From Morella rubra (Eukaryota > Streptophyta > Magnoliopsida > Fagales > Myricaceae), in NCBI GenBank assembly GCA_003952965.2, contig CM025850.1, positions 17,980,376 through 18,044,375 of the forward strand: DNA of 64,000 bases, written 5' to 3'. The translations under genes and the position numbers were made by a program. The first letter of the stretch is position 1; the number at the start of each line of letters is the position of its first letter. Below are positions 45,830 through 58,500 of this stretch, in pieces. Below the pieces are notes generated by a model that saw nothing but the letters and a program-made list of their open reading frames with translations, searched no databases and had not been told where the DNA came from.

Positions 45830-46274
45830 GTGCTTTGATTACCCTTTCTATCTCTAAACACATTATTATTTCCTTGCACCAATCACCGGCTTCACCTCAA
45901 GTTCAAATCCGGTTTTTGCTTGTTTTAAGGCCAACTCTCAATATTTCGCAAGAGTTCAAGCAACGGAAAGAGCTCTCTGTCTTTTCTGGGGTTGTTGGAG
46001 TGAAAAATCGGTCCGAATTTGCTCTTCATATCTCCAGCTCTGTTGAAATTCTTTCTGGGCTTTCACTGACTGAAAATTTCAGTGCTAGGTTCTCAGAACA
46101 GAGGACGAGACCCTTTATTTTCGGGTCTTTGAAGCCTTGCTGTTGTAACTAGTCGTTTATTTCGGCGTCAGAAAGAGATGAAACCAATAGTTTCTGGTAG
46201 ATAGATTTGGGGGTACTATAAGCAGCTTTCTATAACGTCTCGAGTCTGCAAAGTTACGATCCTGGTTTACAACA
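45830..46274 (+). promoter_or_regulatory. 5' UTR and promoter of the CHUP1-like gene (inferred)
   Basis: The block upstream of ATG 46275 is less AT-rich than the flanking MITE and contains pyrimidine-rich stretches. An open frame at 45835-46152 is not in frame with the gene and looks like leader DNA. A TATA box was not assigned with confidence. Confidence 0.35.
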
Positions 46275-49200
46275 ATGAGAGAAGAAAACCCATCAGAGAA
46301 CAGGGCGAAGGTGTCGAAGTTCGCCGATCAGAATCAGATACCTAAGCCTCAAAGTACCAAAGGTAATAGCAACCCTTCGAAGTTCCGGTCCGCGTCCTCG
46401 TGGGGATCCCATATAGTAAAGGGCTTCTCAGCTGAAAAGAAAACCAAGGCTCAGCAGGCCACAGTCCAGACCAGGAAACAGCCACTTGCCAGCTCCGAAA
46501 CAGTGAACCAGAAGAACGCATTTGGGCCTTCCCATTCACGCGTGAAGCGGTCGCTAATCGGAGACTTGTCGTGCTCGGTGAATGTCACTCAGGTCCACCC
46601 GCACTTGTACCCGACGCACCGGAGACAGTCTTCACGCGATTTATTTGTCGAACTAGACCATCTGAGAAGCCTGCTGCAAGAATCAAAGGAACGGGAATTC
46701 AAGCTACAAGCTGAACTGTCAGAATGTAAGAGAAATCGGAAAGTTTTCGGTCTTGAAAGTGAGCTAGAAACGAAAAAGACCGAATGCGATGATCTTGTTC
46801 GGAAAATGGCGCTTTTAGAAGCAGAGAAAACGAGCCTTCTTGAGCAGATATCGTCAGCAACTTCCATTTCGGCCAGGCACGAGGACGTGTCACTGGGAGA
46901 GGACGATGATAGTACCATAGCCTTGTCTTCGAGAAGTCTTGAAATGGATGTTGTGGAGATGAGGCGCCTGAACAAGGAGCTACAACTTGAAAAGAGGAAC
47001 CTTGCTTGCAGGCTTGCTTCCATGGAGTCGCAGTTGACTTCTCTTTCTAAGGCTTCTGAGGTATTATAGGCAAAATGTTATTTGTAAGGAATAAATTGGT
47101 GGCCTATCACTTTGTCTGTTTGGCCACTCAGCAAATGTTTCTGGTAAAGTCGGAAAGAAGTTTAGGTTGTGAGGACTTTTAATTTCATTAGGGACCGAAC
47201 GCCAAAGGAAGAACTATCTTTTTCTAAGCAATTTAGTATGGTTTAGGCATTTGTCCTAGCTGAGATAATTAATCCCAGAGATAGTTACGGTCCCTAGTTT
47301 TGCTGGAAAAATAGAAGGGATATTCGTTATTGGATGTTTCATTGACATATTTTCACTCAGTCATTCTTGTGCCTTCCCAATTTTTCCGAGCAACAAAATA
47401 GAGGGGTCCTTGTTTCCTTGGAGTAGATTATATTTTCTTTTCTTTGCTTATCAATTATCATATCTGCTTTTGATTATTCATTCACTCTGTTTCACTGAAG
47501 AACTTGTTTTTGTTTATGCGCCTCACTTTTCTCAGCCAATAGGCAAGGGAATTAGATATATACACTGCACTGGCTATGCTTCAATTCATTTTCCTCCTGG
47601 AGACTTAAAATTGGTTCACTTCGTTTCCTAATTGTCGTATGTCTTCTTGACTACTGTCAGAGTGACATCGTCGCAAAAATTAAAGCTGAAGCGTCTTTGC
47701 TAAGACACACAAACGAAGATCTGTGTAAACAAGTTGAAGGACTACAGATGAGCCGACTGAATGAGGTCGAGGAGCTAGCTTACTTGAGGTGGGTGAATTC
47801 ATGTTTGAGAAATGAGTTGCGCAATTCATGCTCAACAGGGAACTCTGATAAGTCATCCAGCCCGCTTTCAGTTGAAAGGAGTGGTGAATCTGTTGGTTCG
47901 TTGTCTTCTCTAAGGAATGAATACTTAGATTCCAATAGTGCAAAGAGATTGAACCTAGTGAAGAAGTTAAAGAAATGGCCTATCAGTGACGAGGATTTGC
48001 CAACTTTAGAATGCCCAGCTGAACTTTCAGATAAAAGCTGGGTCGATTTGGAGGAAATCAGTAGTCCCAGGAGAAGACACTCTATAAGTGGATCCAAATG
48101 CTGTGCAGAAGAGCTGGCAACAAGTAAGAGAAGGCAATCCGATTATTTTTTATGTTCAAACGACGTGGAAAAGGAAGTAGAGCCATTAGTTTCTGAGAAA
48201 TATGATATGGATATGGGTATGGCTCATAGACCACCAGTTTTTGGAAACTGCCAAGAAGGTAATAAGATTTCTGTTTGTTTAGATGTTGAGAAAAGGGCCC
48301 TGCGTATTCCAAATCCCCCTCCAAGGCCATCATGTTTTATTTCTAGTGGACCTAAATATGAGTGTTCAGCTCAAATTCCACCTCCACCACCTCCTCCGCC
48401 TCCTCCCCAATTTGCCGTGAGAAGTGCTGCAGGAATGGTCAAGCGAGCCCCACAAGTAGTCGAGTTCTACCATTCACTCATGAAAAGAGATTCCAGAAAG
48501 GAGTCTTCAAATGGTGGAATTTGTGACGTCCCGGTGGCCAATGTTCGTAGTAGCATGATTGGAGAAATTGAGAACAGATCTTCACATTTGCTTGCTGTAA
48601 GTGTTTGCCCATTTCTTATTCTATCATTTCCATGATGGTTTAGATCAGTATAAATGAAATGTATGCTAGTTAATACTCCATGCTAATGTGTGTTTGTCAT
48701 CTGTCATATGTAGATAAAGGCAGATGTCGAGACACAAGGAGAGTTTGTAAATTCATTGATAAGAGAGGTGAATACCGCAGTTTATCAGAACATTGAAGAT
48801 GTTGTGGCATTTGTCAAGTGGCTTGATGATGAACTTTGCTTTCTTGTAAGTAGATTGTTGTCACTCCCAGTACCTATTTTAATCCAAATATCTGAAAGAA
48901 CTCCAGACTTTCACGTCTTCTCTCTATTCATATACTTGTTTTGAAAGCCATTGGGGATGTGAATATACAGTAATATGCAACGTGTATACTGTAATAGCTT
49001 TGATATTGTTTTGCCAGAACTAGTCTCTACGAACTTGCCATATTTTGGTGCCACATCCTTTTTTAGCTGAGGTTTTTACTTTGTGAGCTGAGGTTCTTGG
49101 TTTTTGAATTTGGTAAACCTGCCTATTGCTACTTATTATGTTCTAAGCAGAAGATTACAGCTATGTGGATTCTTTCTTATCCTTTCTGTATTTGCTTCCG

Positions 49201-50557
49201 TCTTGAAGGTGGACGAGAGGGCGGTCCTAAAGCACTTCGATTGGCCAGAGAAGAAAGCTGACACATTGCGAGAAGCAGCATTTGGGTATCGGGATCTCAA
49301 AAAATTGGAGTCTGAAGTGTCTTGTTACAAAGATGATCCCCGGCTGCCTTGTGACATTGCACTGAAGAAAATGGTTGCGTCGTCTGAAAAGCAAGAACCC
49401 GGATGGAACCATTGTTCTTCTCAGCATTTCTATTGATTTTCCTGAGTTTTTCTTTTGCTAGAAATAGAACCCTCTAACACCAAAGCTTCATAACTTGTAA
49501 TCTTTTCAGGATGGAGCGCACTGTTTACAACCTTCTCCGAACAAGGGATTCATTGATGCGTAATTGCAAAGAATTTCACATTCCAACAGACTGGATACTT
49601 GATAATGGTATTATAAGCAAGGTAAACATGATAGTATTTTCTTTTCAATTTTCTTTTATGTGGGTATTACAGTAAGTTAATAAAATCAAAATCAAAAGTT
49701 CCTCAAAAGAGAACTTCTCTTCTATTCCAACAAACCCATAAACAATTTAGAAATCTTTGTGAAGAAAGCTTCCTGGAAGAAGTGGTAAAAAAGAGGCTAT
49801 CCAAGTATTAGCCCCTTACCTACTAAATGGTTTGTGAGTCAATTCTAGAGAGGGGGAAAATGGGAAAGAGAAAAGAGCCATAGTTTTCTTTTCTTTTCTT
49901 GTTCTTCCCTTTTTCTTTTTTTTTTTCTGTTTTTTATCAAAGTCTCACTCAAGCTGCACAAACCTGATTGCAGATAAAGTTTGGCTCCGTCACTTTGGCC
50001 AAAAAGTACATAAAGAGGGTAGCTATGGAACTTCAGTCAAAGGCGGCTCTGGAAAAAGATCCTGCAATGGACTATATGCTACTTCAAGGAGTGAGATTTG
50101 CTTTCAGAATCCATCAGGTTTGTAGCATGAGAATTAGGTTTTTCTGGATCATTTTAACCAAACGCGGGGTTTTTTTTTCACTTGATTGCCTCCACCTTGG
50201 TTTGGTCTTAAAGAAGCAAAAATCATTAAAGCGAACAACTTTCCAAGATTCCAAGTTCTTTCATCTATTTCTTCAAAGCGATCATAGACTGTGTTCAAAC
50301 CTCTAAAAGGTTTTTTTATATCCTTTTGGTCACTTTAACCATAAGCACAAGACTTGTACGTTTAAAAAAAAGAAAAAAAACAGAGAGACAGTAAGCGTGA
50401 GCTACTTGTCGATGGTGGGTCTGCTGAAATATTACAAAATATAGTGCTGACATTTTTTCGTGATGTTTTATGCCAGTTTGCAGGAGGATTTGATGCTGAA
50501 ACAATGCACGCGTTTGAAGAGCTTCGCAACCTTGCTCACGTTCTCAACAAAAAGTAA
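46275..50557 (+). CDS. CHUP1/IPGA1-like coiled-coil, proline-rich protein
   Basis: Seven exons are inferred: 46275-47060, 47661-48596, 48714-48845, 49209-49390, 49510-49621, 49974-50117 and 50477-50557, giving 2373 nt and 790 residues. Intron 4 fits only as a GC-AG intron (donor GCAAG at 49391); the other introns are GT-AG. Residues 1-115 are basic and Ser-rich, about 120-310 form coiled coils, and a run of ten prolines lies near 501-511. The C-terminal 250 residues match the conserved CHUP1-family domain (VEFYHSLMKRDSRKE, MIGEIENRSSHLLAIKADV, KHFDWPEKKADTLREAAF, LLQGVRFAFRIHQFAGGFDA). CHUP1 positions chloroplasts through actin on the plastid envelope; shorter relatives such as IPGA1 bind microtubules. 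The CHUP1 N-terminal hydrophobic anchor is not evident, so an IPGA1-like cytoskeletal role is more likely. Confidence 0.88.
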
Positions 50558-50899
50558 AGCGACGGTACAAAAAAAGAGGGTTAGGAATCAAGGCTTACCA
50601 TCTCAGTGAGCTTCATACTGAAGTGTATATAATACATTTCTGAGTGTGCAGTGTGGTTGGGCAGTGTGACTTTGTGTGGCTTGCCTTATTTTTTGGCTGT
50701 TTAAAGTGGGGTGTAAGAAATAGAACTAATTCAGGTTTTGGTCTCTCAAATTAAGAGAGAAATTTTGCTGAATGCAAATGCACCATGATTATTAGGTCAC
50801 AAACAACTGGGTGGAATTTGCTTCAACACAAGTGCCTTCACAAAGTTGAAAGCTCTAACAAATAAAACAAAGTTTTGTCAGTAAGCCTTATTGGTGTGA

Positions 50900-51610
50900 C
50901 AAGGGTCGGCCACAAATCTCAGCTGGCTGACTTTGAGAGGAGGATCTGGAATTTGAAAATTCAGCACCGATTGCGCCTGATGCTTTGGAAAGTTGCAGCG
51001 TGTGCTTTGCCCTCTGAGAGGGAAGTTGGCTTATTTTGTAGGTGGTTCTGATGCGGCTTATTTTCTATGCCCCTGTGTGATGCTTGTTTAGAGACAGATT
51101 TCCATTTATTTTTGGAGTGACGGATTAGTCGAGTAGTTTGGAGAGAAGGCTTAGGGCCTTTGAGGATTGAACCTTTTGCTGGGAATCCGAATATGGAGTG
51201 GCTTAAGTATTCTTGAACCTCGCAGCTTGCCTATGGCCCTTAGAGAGGAATGGAAAAATTTTATTTTGTATGAAGTAGTCGTGGGGGACTCGATTTGGTT
51301 TACAAGGAACTCAATGGTTCATCATAAGTCGGGGGTAGATGTCAGTAACCTTTTTACTCTAATTTTTCGGCGGTACGAGGAGCAAATACATGCTTGGTCT
51401 GTGAAGAAGGGGAGATATGTGTGGGAATGGCAACCTTGCCCCGAACATTACTAAGATCAATTTCTAGGTAGCGGTCGCACAGAACAAGCTTGCATTTGCT
51501 GTAATTTGTCGCAATTCTGTAGGTTCCTTGGTTGAAGTTCGCTCAGGTTGCAGAGGTGGCTCTAATCCTCTCAAAGGGGAAGCTTTAGCGGCAAGTAGAG
51601 CTGTATTCAA
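50900..51610 (+). mobile_element. LINE 3' fragment with RNase H-like remnant
   Basis: Plus-strand pieces read NFILYEVVVGDSIWFTRNSM (51210-51320) and, one frame over, VAVAQNKLAFAVICRNSVGS ending GEALAASRAV (51473-51605). These are the C-terminal end and RNase H-like tail of plant LINE or RVT_3-type proteins. The 5' part is missing. It is a second LINE lineage, distinct from the copy at 9706-15180, which has no such tail. Confidence 0.6.
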
Positions 51611-51960
51611 GCCAAGTTGAACAGAGTATTGGTTGTTCAAACTCGGCTCGTTAGACATATATGTGAGTTTAAGCTCGAGTCGAGCTTGAATCGAGCGTCT
51701 GCAAAGGTGTTTGAACTCAGTTCATTTAAAATTTTTTACGTTCAAACGAGCTCGAACTTGATTAAAAATATATACATGATTCGAGTGCGAGTTTATTCGA
51801 GCCGAACTCAAATTCGACACAACCAAGAAAATGAGTTTAAAAAACACAAATATCACAAACAAAATTCAAATCAAGCCTCAACATATAATGTCATAGTACA
51901 TTATACACGACATATCATAAAACACTTGATATTAGTGCGAATTTTATTTTAGAAAATATT
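51611..51960. other. GAGCTCGA-rich repetitive stretch
   Basis: Many partly palindromic CTCGAG/GAGCTCGA words occur between 51640 and 51830, a texture common in dispersed plant repeats. The superfamily is not determined, and no terminal repeats were found. Confidence 0.4.
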
Positions 51961-52094
51961 TAGATTCATATATAACTTTATAACTTTTTTTTTTGTTACA
52001 TATGCAGTAATTAAAACGTCTATCCTAGCTCTCTCTAGAATTCTCCCCTCCTTGGCCGACTGTCCCCCTCCCCTCACCACTTCCTTTGACAACA

Positions 52095-52562
52095 GGAGGA
52101 GTTGTGCCTCCACCTCTTCCTCTGATCTTGTCGTCTGTGATTGGTACTCTTAATAACCTCTTACTTTTAGCTATTTTTTAAGGCTTTGTTCCAATGGACT
52201 TGATGCTCAGATCTACGCATTTTTTGGAGTTCTGAAGATCACGAATGCATCTATGTCGATCGAGACGATTTCTACACCAGCCAACACTTGACAAGACTAT
52301 GCTTGGAGCCTCACGTGCTAGAGGAGTTGTGCCTTCCCCTCCCCCTCTTCCTTTGATCTTATCTTTTTGTGACTGGTACTCTTAATAACCCCTTACTTTT
52401 AGCTGTTTTTGGGGCTTTGTTCTGACGAACTTAGTGCTCAGATCTACGCGTTTTTGGGAGTTCTGAATATCACTACAGGTAGCAACAACGTCTACATTGA
52501 TCGAAGACGATTTTTGCACCATCCAGCACTTGACAAGACAATGCGTGAAGCCTCACGTGTCC
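52095..52562. repeat. About 225 bp tandem duplication
   Basis: GGAGGAGTTGTGCC near 52095 recurs near 52320, and long shared stretches (GGTACTCTTAATAACC, CTTACTTTTAGCT, GCTCAGATCTACGC) keep the offset until the shared end GCCTCACGTG. Divergence is moderate, so the duplication is not recent. Confidence 0.85.
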
Positions 52563-52948
52563 ATCCCTTTCTCCTCCATTTCCAGTAGTAATGGGGCCTC
52601 TTCGGTAAGCACGCACTAGGTGGCTGGCATCTGAACGTCCAAGCACTCCCCTTTATCTTCTTCAATGACCAACTAGCCGTCGTATGGGGGACCACACACC
52701 AGACTATTTTGTCTTTTGGTAGGCTCCTCTCTTCCGGTCGTAGATTCTGCCGCCTTCTTTCATTGTCAATTTTCCTTTTTTACTAGTCCTATCAGCTCGC
52801 TGCCCTTAGTAGGGTTTCCACCCATTATGCCTCTCTTCCTACTCATTTGGGTTTGAGTTTCGATTTATAAAATAATTAGACCCCTTTGCTCATCGACTTG
52901 TTTCTTTTATTGAGGGTTTGACTTGCCTTTTATAGCGTGTACTGGTGA

Positions 52949-53791
52949 TGTTCAAACAGAGGCGGAACCATAGGGGGCAAATGGTTCAATTTTTATTTTT
53001 TTTTTATAAGTATTGTAACCCATTTAAGCGCAGCCCGCCCCCTTAGCTTGCCTAGCCCAGCCCCCCAACCCAGACCTAGGCGTGCCCAACCCCCCTGCCC
53101 AGCCTATGTTGTTAATTTTCTGTTAAATCTTTTACGTCCACATCCAAACGAAAGCCGAATGTTATTTCCAGTTTTCCTTTCGTTTTTGCCTCTTGTATTT
53201 TGTTTTTTTCTCTTCTTTTTGGCTTTGTTTTTATTTTTGAACTTGCGCGTTGCTTCTCTGCCACTGGCTATTCGTTGATTACTGTAGGACCTTAATTTCA
53301 CAAATGTACTGGATTCATTTTGTCTTCTCTATCTTCCGTATGCATGATATTGTCTCTGAAAAGTTCGAAGTATTGACTGTTCTAGCCGTCTTTATCTTGA
53401 CATGGCTTAGTAATTACTTATAAATACGCATTGAGAGAGTATTTTTTGCGATGAAATTTATCAAGGTTGAGTTGTATAATAAGGAAGGAGATAATTAGAT
53501 AAATGATAATATGATAATATGCATCTAGAGGAAATTTTTTGAAATTATTGAAAACGAAACCATTTTACAACATTTTCAGAATATGTAGACCTACAAAATC
53601 TAATTACCACCTTTCAGTCTCAACAAATAATATGATAAATGTATTTCAATATTTGTAATGTTTTTATTCCTTAATTTTAGATATTTTAAGTCTAAAACAC
53701 TTTTTTGTATTACTTAGTAAAAAAAATATTTGATTTTAATGAGAACTTGCTCCCTTTCAAATTCATTATTAGTTCCGTCACTGTGTTCAAA
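52949..53791. mobile_element. Non-autonomous hAT element (MITE), 827 bp, with 8 bp target-site duplication
   Basis: The 8 bp repeat TGTTCAAA flanks 52957-53783 exactly (52949-52956 and 53784-53791). Terminal inverted repeats are CAGAGGCGGAAC and the complement of GTTCCGTCACTG (10 of 12 match). An 8 bp duplication and CAG-starting ends are the hallmarks of hAT elements. The interior has no transposase. Confidence 0.85.
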
Positions 53792-53985
53792 TATCCTTGA
53801 TTTTAATGAGAATTTGTGAGCTGTTATGACTAGAAAAAAAGAACTACTTCTGCAGTAAGTTCCAATTAGGAATTTGTTCTTTTTTAAATTCATTCATAGC
53901 TTTGTTCCTATATTCAAACCTCTTGATTTTAACGAAAATTGATGAGCTGTTATGACTTAAAGCAAGAACTTCAACGGTAAGTCCG
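53755..53985. repeat. 127 bp tandem duplication at the hAT insertion site
   Basis: TTGATTTTAATGAGAATTTG followed by GAGCTGTTATGACT starts after 53786 and recurs in diverged form from 53913. The hAT element inserted into the first unit. Confidence 0.8.
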
Positions 53986-53999
53986 AATTTTTGGTTATC

Positions 54000-56740
54000 G
54001 GACCCAAAGATCCTGTGGTCCAAAGAAGAATTAGAATTGGAGAAAATATTTTTGTCCGGCCTGTTGGGTATTCTGATTGAAAAGGGTCAGTTCAGGGATA
54101 TTCAAACTTCACTGCAGTCGACTCCTTATCCCATTTTTCTGTACCATAGGAGAGAACTCGAGCTTTTCTCATCAAAAAACCTGAAGAAATTCCTCTTTTT
54201 CTGGGAAAATAGATATATTTAGTTTGAATTCAATATTATTCTTGGACAATAGCAAGTATAGGGGCTTTAGGCGATATTATTATACATGTTATTACATAAA
54301 GATTCTATTTTTTTATATAAAAAAAAAATTCTACCATCTAATTAATGAAAATTTTGACACTTTCTATTTTAAATTATCATAATTTAAGATCAGAATTGAT
54401 ATTTTAATCTCTAAAATGACCGAATTTTCTATTTGCATAAAATATTATTGTAAAAAAAAAGAAAGAATAATGTAATTTCACGTGCTAAAAAAGCAATTAT
54501 TTTACTAGAGATTGCAAATGTGACAAAAGTAATCGTTTGGTGTAAAGTATTAAAAATTTTAAAATTAAAGAGTTAAAAAAATATTTATTTTTCGAAAAGT
54601 CCAAGCACTATTGGGCTGTTTGAGAGTTACTTGTGAAAGCACATGACGAGAGGTTTACCCTGCACTCCAAGTTTCCTTATATGATATTGACGGATGCATA
54701 CACAGCAATCTCCAACGTCTTTATCCATGAAAGGGTACCAGACGTGACGCCCACCAGACAGGCATACAACTTAAGCCAGCCCTTCTTTTGTTTTGCGCTC
54801 AACTTCTTTTTTACTTTTCTTTCCTTTGTGCTTTTCTAGCTAAGTACACTTGGATTATTCTTTCTTCCCATTTCAAATTTCTTGTCCGGGGCTGTTAGTT
54901 TGCAAGGGATTAGTAGGATTTCTGAAAAAATTATGAATATTTAAGTGGGTTAAAATTGTATTAGTATGTATGTAGAAATTGTTAAAAGAAATTGATATTT
55001 ATAAAAAAAAAATAATAAAGTGTTGTATTGAAATACGTGTGTTTTGTGATGTTTGGATTGTAAATATAAAGATAAGATACAAATCTTAAAAAAAATAGAC
55101 AACCGAACATGCTCCTAATTTTTTTTTTTCACTTAATTTTAATTCTTTCACTGCGAGTTTTATAATTAACTACTTATTTCAAGAAAATCCTTATTTTTAT
55201 ACACGGACTACTCACAATACATAGCTAAAAAAAGTATCACTGTTAAACCATTTTGGCTGAGCGAAATTAAATGCCGAGTGGTAATTAGCAGGTCTTCACT
55301 CGAAGATTGAAAGAAAGACTTATTTGGTACAAATGGTTAATCATGTAAACTCGTAGGAGAAGAATTTAAATACAAAAATTTGAAAAAAAAATGTTAAATT
55401 ACAGTAAACCCATTATTTGACTTGATTAAGACTCACATATTACTCGGTTAATTATAGAAACAAAAAGAAGATTGCGGTTCACAAACTTGGTGATCTGAAA
55501 CTGAAAAGAGTCGATCCAAAAAGATGTCCTCTAGAAGTGCTCGACGAGTTCGAGTCAGCGTAGGACACTGTGATTTAGGCCTTTGCCCAAAGGGAGCCGA
55601 ATAGGGTGAAACTTCAATCAATACCAAGTATACACAGAGAGAGAGAGAGTACTTACTGACTAGAAATATTCAGACCAAAGATCATACGTACAAGCATGTC
55701 AAATCTGCTCTAAAATAAAAAGAAAAGTGGAACTAGTTACTGAAAATATGTGCAGCAAAATTGAACAGCCTGGAACGGGCCCCCATTGTTAATGGTATCG
55801 ATCAGGCATCATCTTATACTGTGAGTGAAGCGTGGTATCTCCAAATATAGAAAGCGCCATTTGATCCAGCAGCATTGAAGGAGACAAGGAAATATGAGTC
55901 AAGGTCTGTGAAGAGAAGTCTGGGAAGAGCTTGTAAGCCAGGCCTTTGCGACAGATTGCAATCTGAACCATTTGGACAAAAAATAGAAAAGAAAGGACCA
56001 TGAGACTTGACATCTTGACAAGATGTAACATCGCCCTCAACTCGGTGCCAAAGCTCGTGAAAGGAAAAGCAAGCAAGCAGAAGCATAAAGCCATCTCTGC
56101 ACACTCAAATCCCAATCATCTGTCTACTCTTAACTCTTAACTTATCAGGCCTGATTGCCCTCGAATAATTGCTGCTTTAAAGATTCCCTTGTATTTTTGT
56201 TATTCCAAAACCAAAGAATTCATAGGGGAAAAATAAAAATCGGTACTTTGGTTTACTTACTATTTGTACTTACTTAATTTGTGCATTCTATTTTTTTTTA
56301 ATTTTGAAATATTTTATTGGCAAAATTTGACTTTCCTTCCATTTCCACTCCCCTGTCTATATTATTGTGTTATCATGATTCACTTGCTCATTTTATCTCA
56401 ATATTTAAAAAAAATTAATTACACTTTACGTTTATATAATCTAAGAGGTCTTAACATTTTGTGTTATGTTCTTTTATTTTTGAGATATTTTATATCCACA
56501 TATTTTATACGTGGTTGACTTTTTTATTTGAAATAATAGATAAATTACTTAGAATGTAAAATGTCAAAACTCTCGAATCATGTGAGTGTAAAGTATAATT
56601 AATTATTTTTTTTATTCTAGTGATGAATTTGATATTTCTTGATCATTTACCTCCACAGTGTGGTTATTGTTGACTTAAGTAAAAGATCTTGATTATATAA
56701 GCTTCTTCTTAAAATTTATTAGTTAAGAAGATATAATTAT
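54000..56740. other. AT-rich intergenic DNA with no supported gene
   Basis: Two overlapping minus-strand frames at 56115-55789 (108 and 96 codons) lack recognisable domains, and neither shows a clear gene context. Nothing else is supported. Confidence 0.4.
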
Positions 56741-57128
56741 TAGGGAAAAATATATTTTCCACCCGCGAATTACCGTAGGATTATACTTTGAGACATTACA
56801 CTAAATTACTTCATTACACCCTCTAATTATCAATCTTAAATACTTTGTACCCTCTATCAAAATTTTAGACTAAAATGACAATAATATCCTTAACCCACTT
56901 TGAATATATCAAGATATTATTGTCAATTCATTAAATTATGAAAGTATTATTGTCGGAAAAATTGTGCAAAATATATAAAATTAGTAGTTGAAGGATGCAA
57001 TGCGCCAAAATAAGTAATTTAGAATGAAAATTATCTAATATTAATAATTAGAGAATGCAATATGTCAAAATTAGTAGTTTAGAATGCATGTGTCACATAC
57101 CTAAGTAGTTTATAGTGAAAAATATATA
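56741..57128. mobile_element. MITE with GGGAAAAATATA ends
   Basis: The left end AGGGAAAAATATATTTTCCA and a right end reading TATATATTTTTCACTATAAA in reverse complement enclose AT-rich DNA with inverted words (ATTATTGTC repeats, TTAGTAGTTTAGAATG). The left end resembles 19596. Confidence 0.55.
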
Positions 57129-57915
57129 TATGTCAGCCGTCAATCAATTATATGGATATTTATATCCAGATTTTTATCCGATTGACCTAAAAGAGCGAAT
57201 CCTATTAATTGTGTTTGGCATTGCCAATGTTGTTTATGGCGGGCCATTTTGTCTCGATGAACTCGATGATCGAAGTGGTTCCGTTTAAGGGTTATAATTC
57301 TTTTTATTTTTATAAAAAAATTTAAAATATAAATCTTGAAGAATGTCATACTGCCTTTTTAGAAACGGTGGATTCTTTCACGACAGTAGGGATATAAGGT
57401 ATGGGAACGGATGGCAGCTTCCAGCTCAGATGCCAACCAACTATTTTTTTTAGTTTGGATTCCATTTCCGTAAATACCAAAATCATAGATGAAACCACAC
57501 TTTTTAAAATCGGAAATCGGAAATCGGAAATTTCAATTTTGAATTTTTATTTTTTTACTAGAGAAAGAGAGAGTAGACGGAGAAAATAGCAAAATCTAGA
57601 AGAAAGTAGAAAGTGGAGGAAAAGATGGATTGGGAATTGAAGAGAGAGAGAGATAGTCGGCTCCCGGTGGTTGGCTCCACAAAGAGACAAGAGCTAGAGA
57701 GAGGGAGAGTTTTGGATTGGGGAGGGATGGGGGTGGTGGAGAAAGGAGAAGGAGAATGTATCCTTCTCGACGAGGGCAAAACGTTCGGGTTTTGACTCGG
57801 ATAATTTTTTTTTTTTCGAAGATGACTTATTTATGTTAAAAAATAACCAAAACCGGAGAATTCCACTGAATTCGCCGGAATTTCTCGTTTCTAAAAATTG
57901 GGAAAAATCCAATTC

Positions 57916-57997
57916 GGTACCTATTTTGTTTTTGTTTTTAAGCTATTTGGTACCTATTTTGTTTTTGTTTTTAAGCTATTTGGTACCTATTTTGACT
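57916..57997. repeat. 33 bp tandem repeat, about 2.4 copies
   Basis: GGTACCTATTTTG begins at 57916, 57949 and 57982, with TTTTTGTTTTTAAGCTATTT between copies. The first two full units are nearly identical. Confidence 0.9.
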
Positions 57998-58244
57998 AGA
58001 AACAGAACCAGAGGATTTTTTGTATAAATCAGAGGATATACCTTAACATGATAGCCATATCTGAAAAAGTTGTCTGAACTCTCTTAGATTTAGATTTGTT
58101 GATATGACATATATGACAATTTGTAAATGCTGAATTTTCTGATATCACAAAGGAAAAACACTTAAACATATTATGATAATTGAGTTATATTAGAGTTATA
58201 TTGGATTTTTTTAAAAAAAAAGGTGAAAATTTTGAAATATATTT

Positions 58245-58500
58245 AAGTGATGTTGAATTTTTTTAAAATTTTAAGAATTAATAAAAAAAAAAAGAATAAG
58301 TAATTTAAATCAGTTTTTTATATTTATTGTGATAGAATTAGATAATTTTTTAAAAAATTAATATTACTTTTTTAAATTATATAATTAAAATTAAAATAAA
58401 ATTATTATAAGCCCCATTATTTGATGTGAAAATTCGGAAAAAGTAAAAAATTCATGTCTGCATAAAAAATTTCTTTAAAAATTTATACAAAATTTCGCTT
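58245..58500. other. Very AT-rich stretch, possible MITE remnant
   Basis: AAAATTTTAAGAATTA and TTTTTTATATTTATTGTGATAG words resemble the 21335/45411 MITE interior but ends are not clear. Confidence 0.3.

Noticed and set aside
45835..46152. 105-codon plus-strand frame before the CHUP1-like gene
   Set aside because: Not in frame with exon 1, no homology recognised, and best explained as 5' leader.
46589..47023. 144-codon minus-strand Ser-rich frame
   Set aside because: Shadow of CHUP1-like exon 1 coiled-coil sequence.
55789..56115. Two overlapping minus-strand frames (108 and 96 codons) in the same stretch
   Set aside because: Neither has a recognisable domain, they compete for the same DNA, and no start context or splice structure distinguishes one. 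Probably chance.
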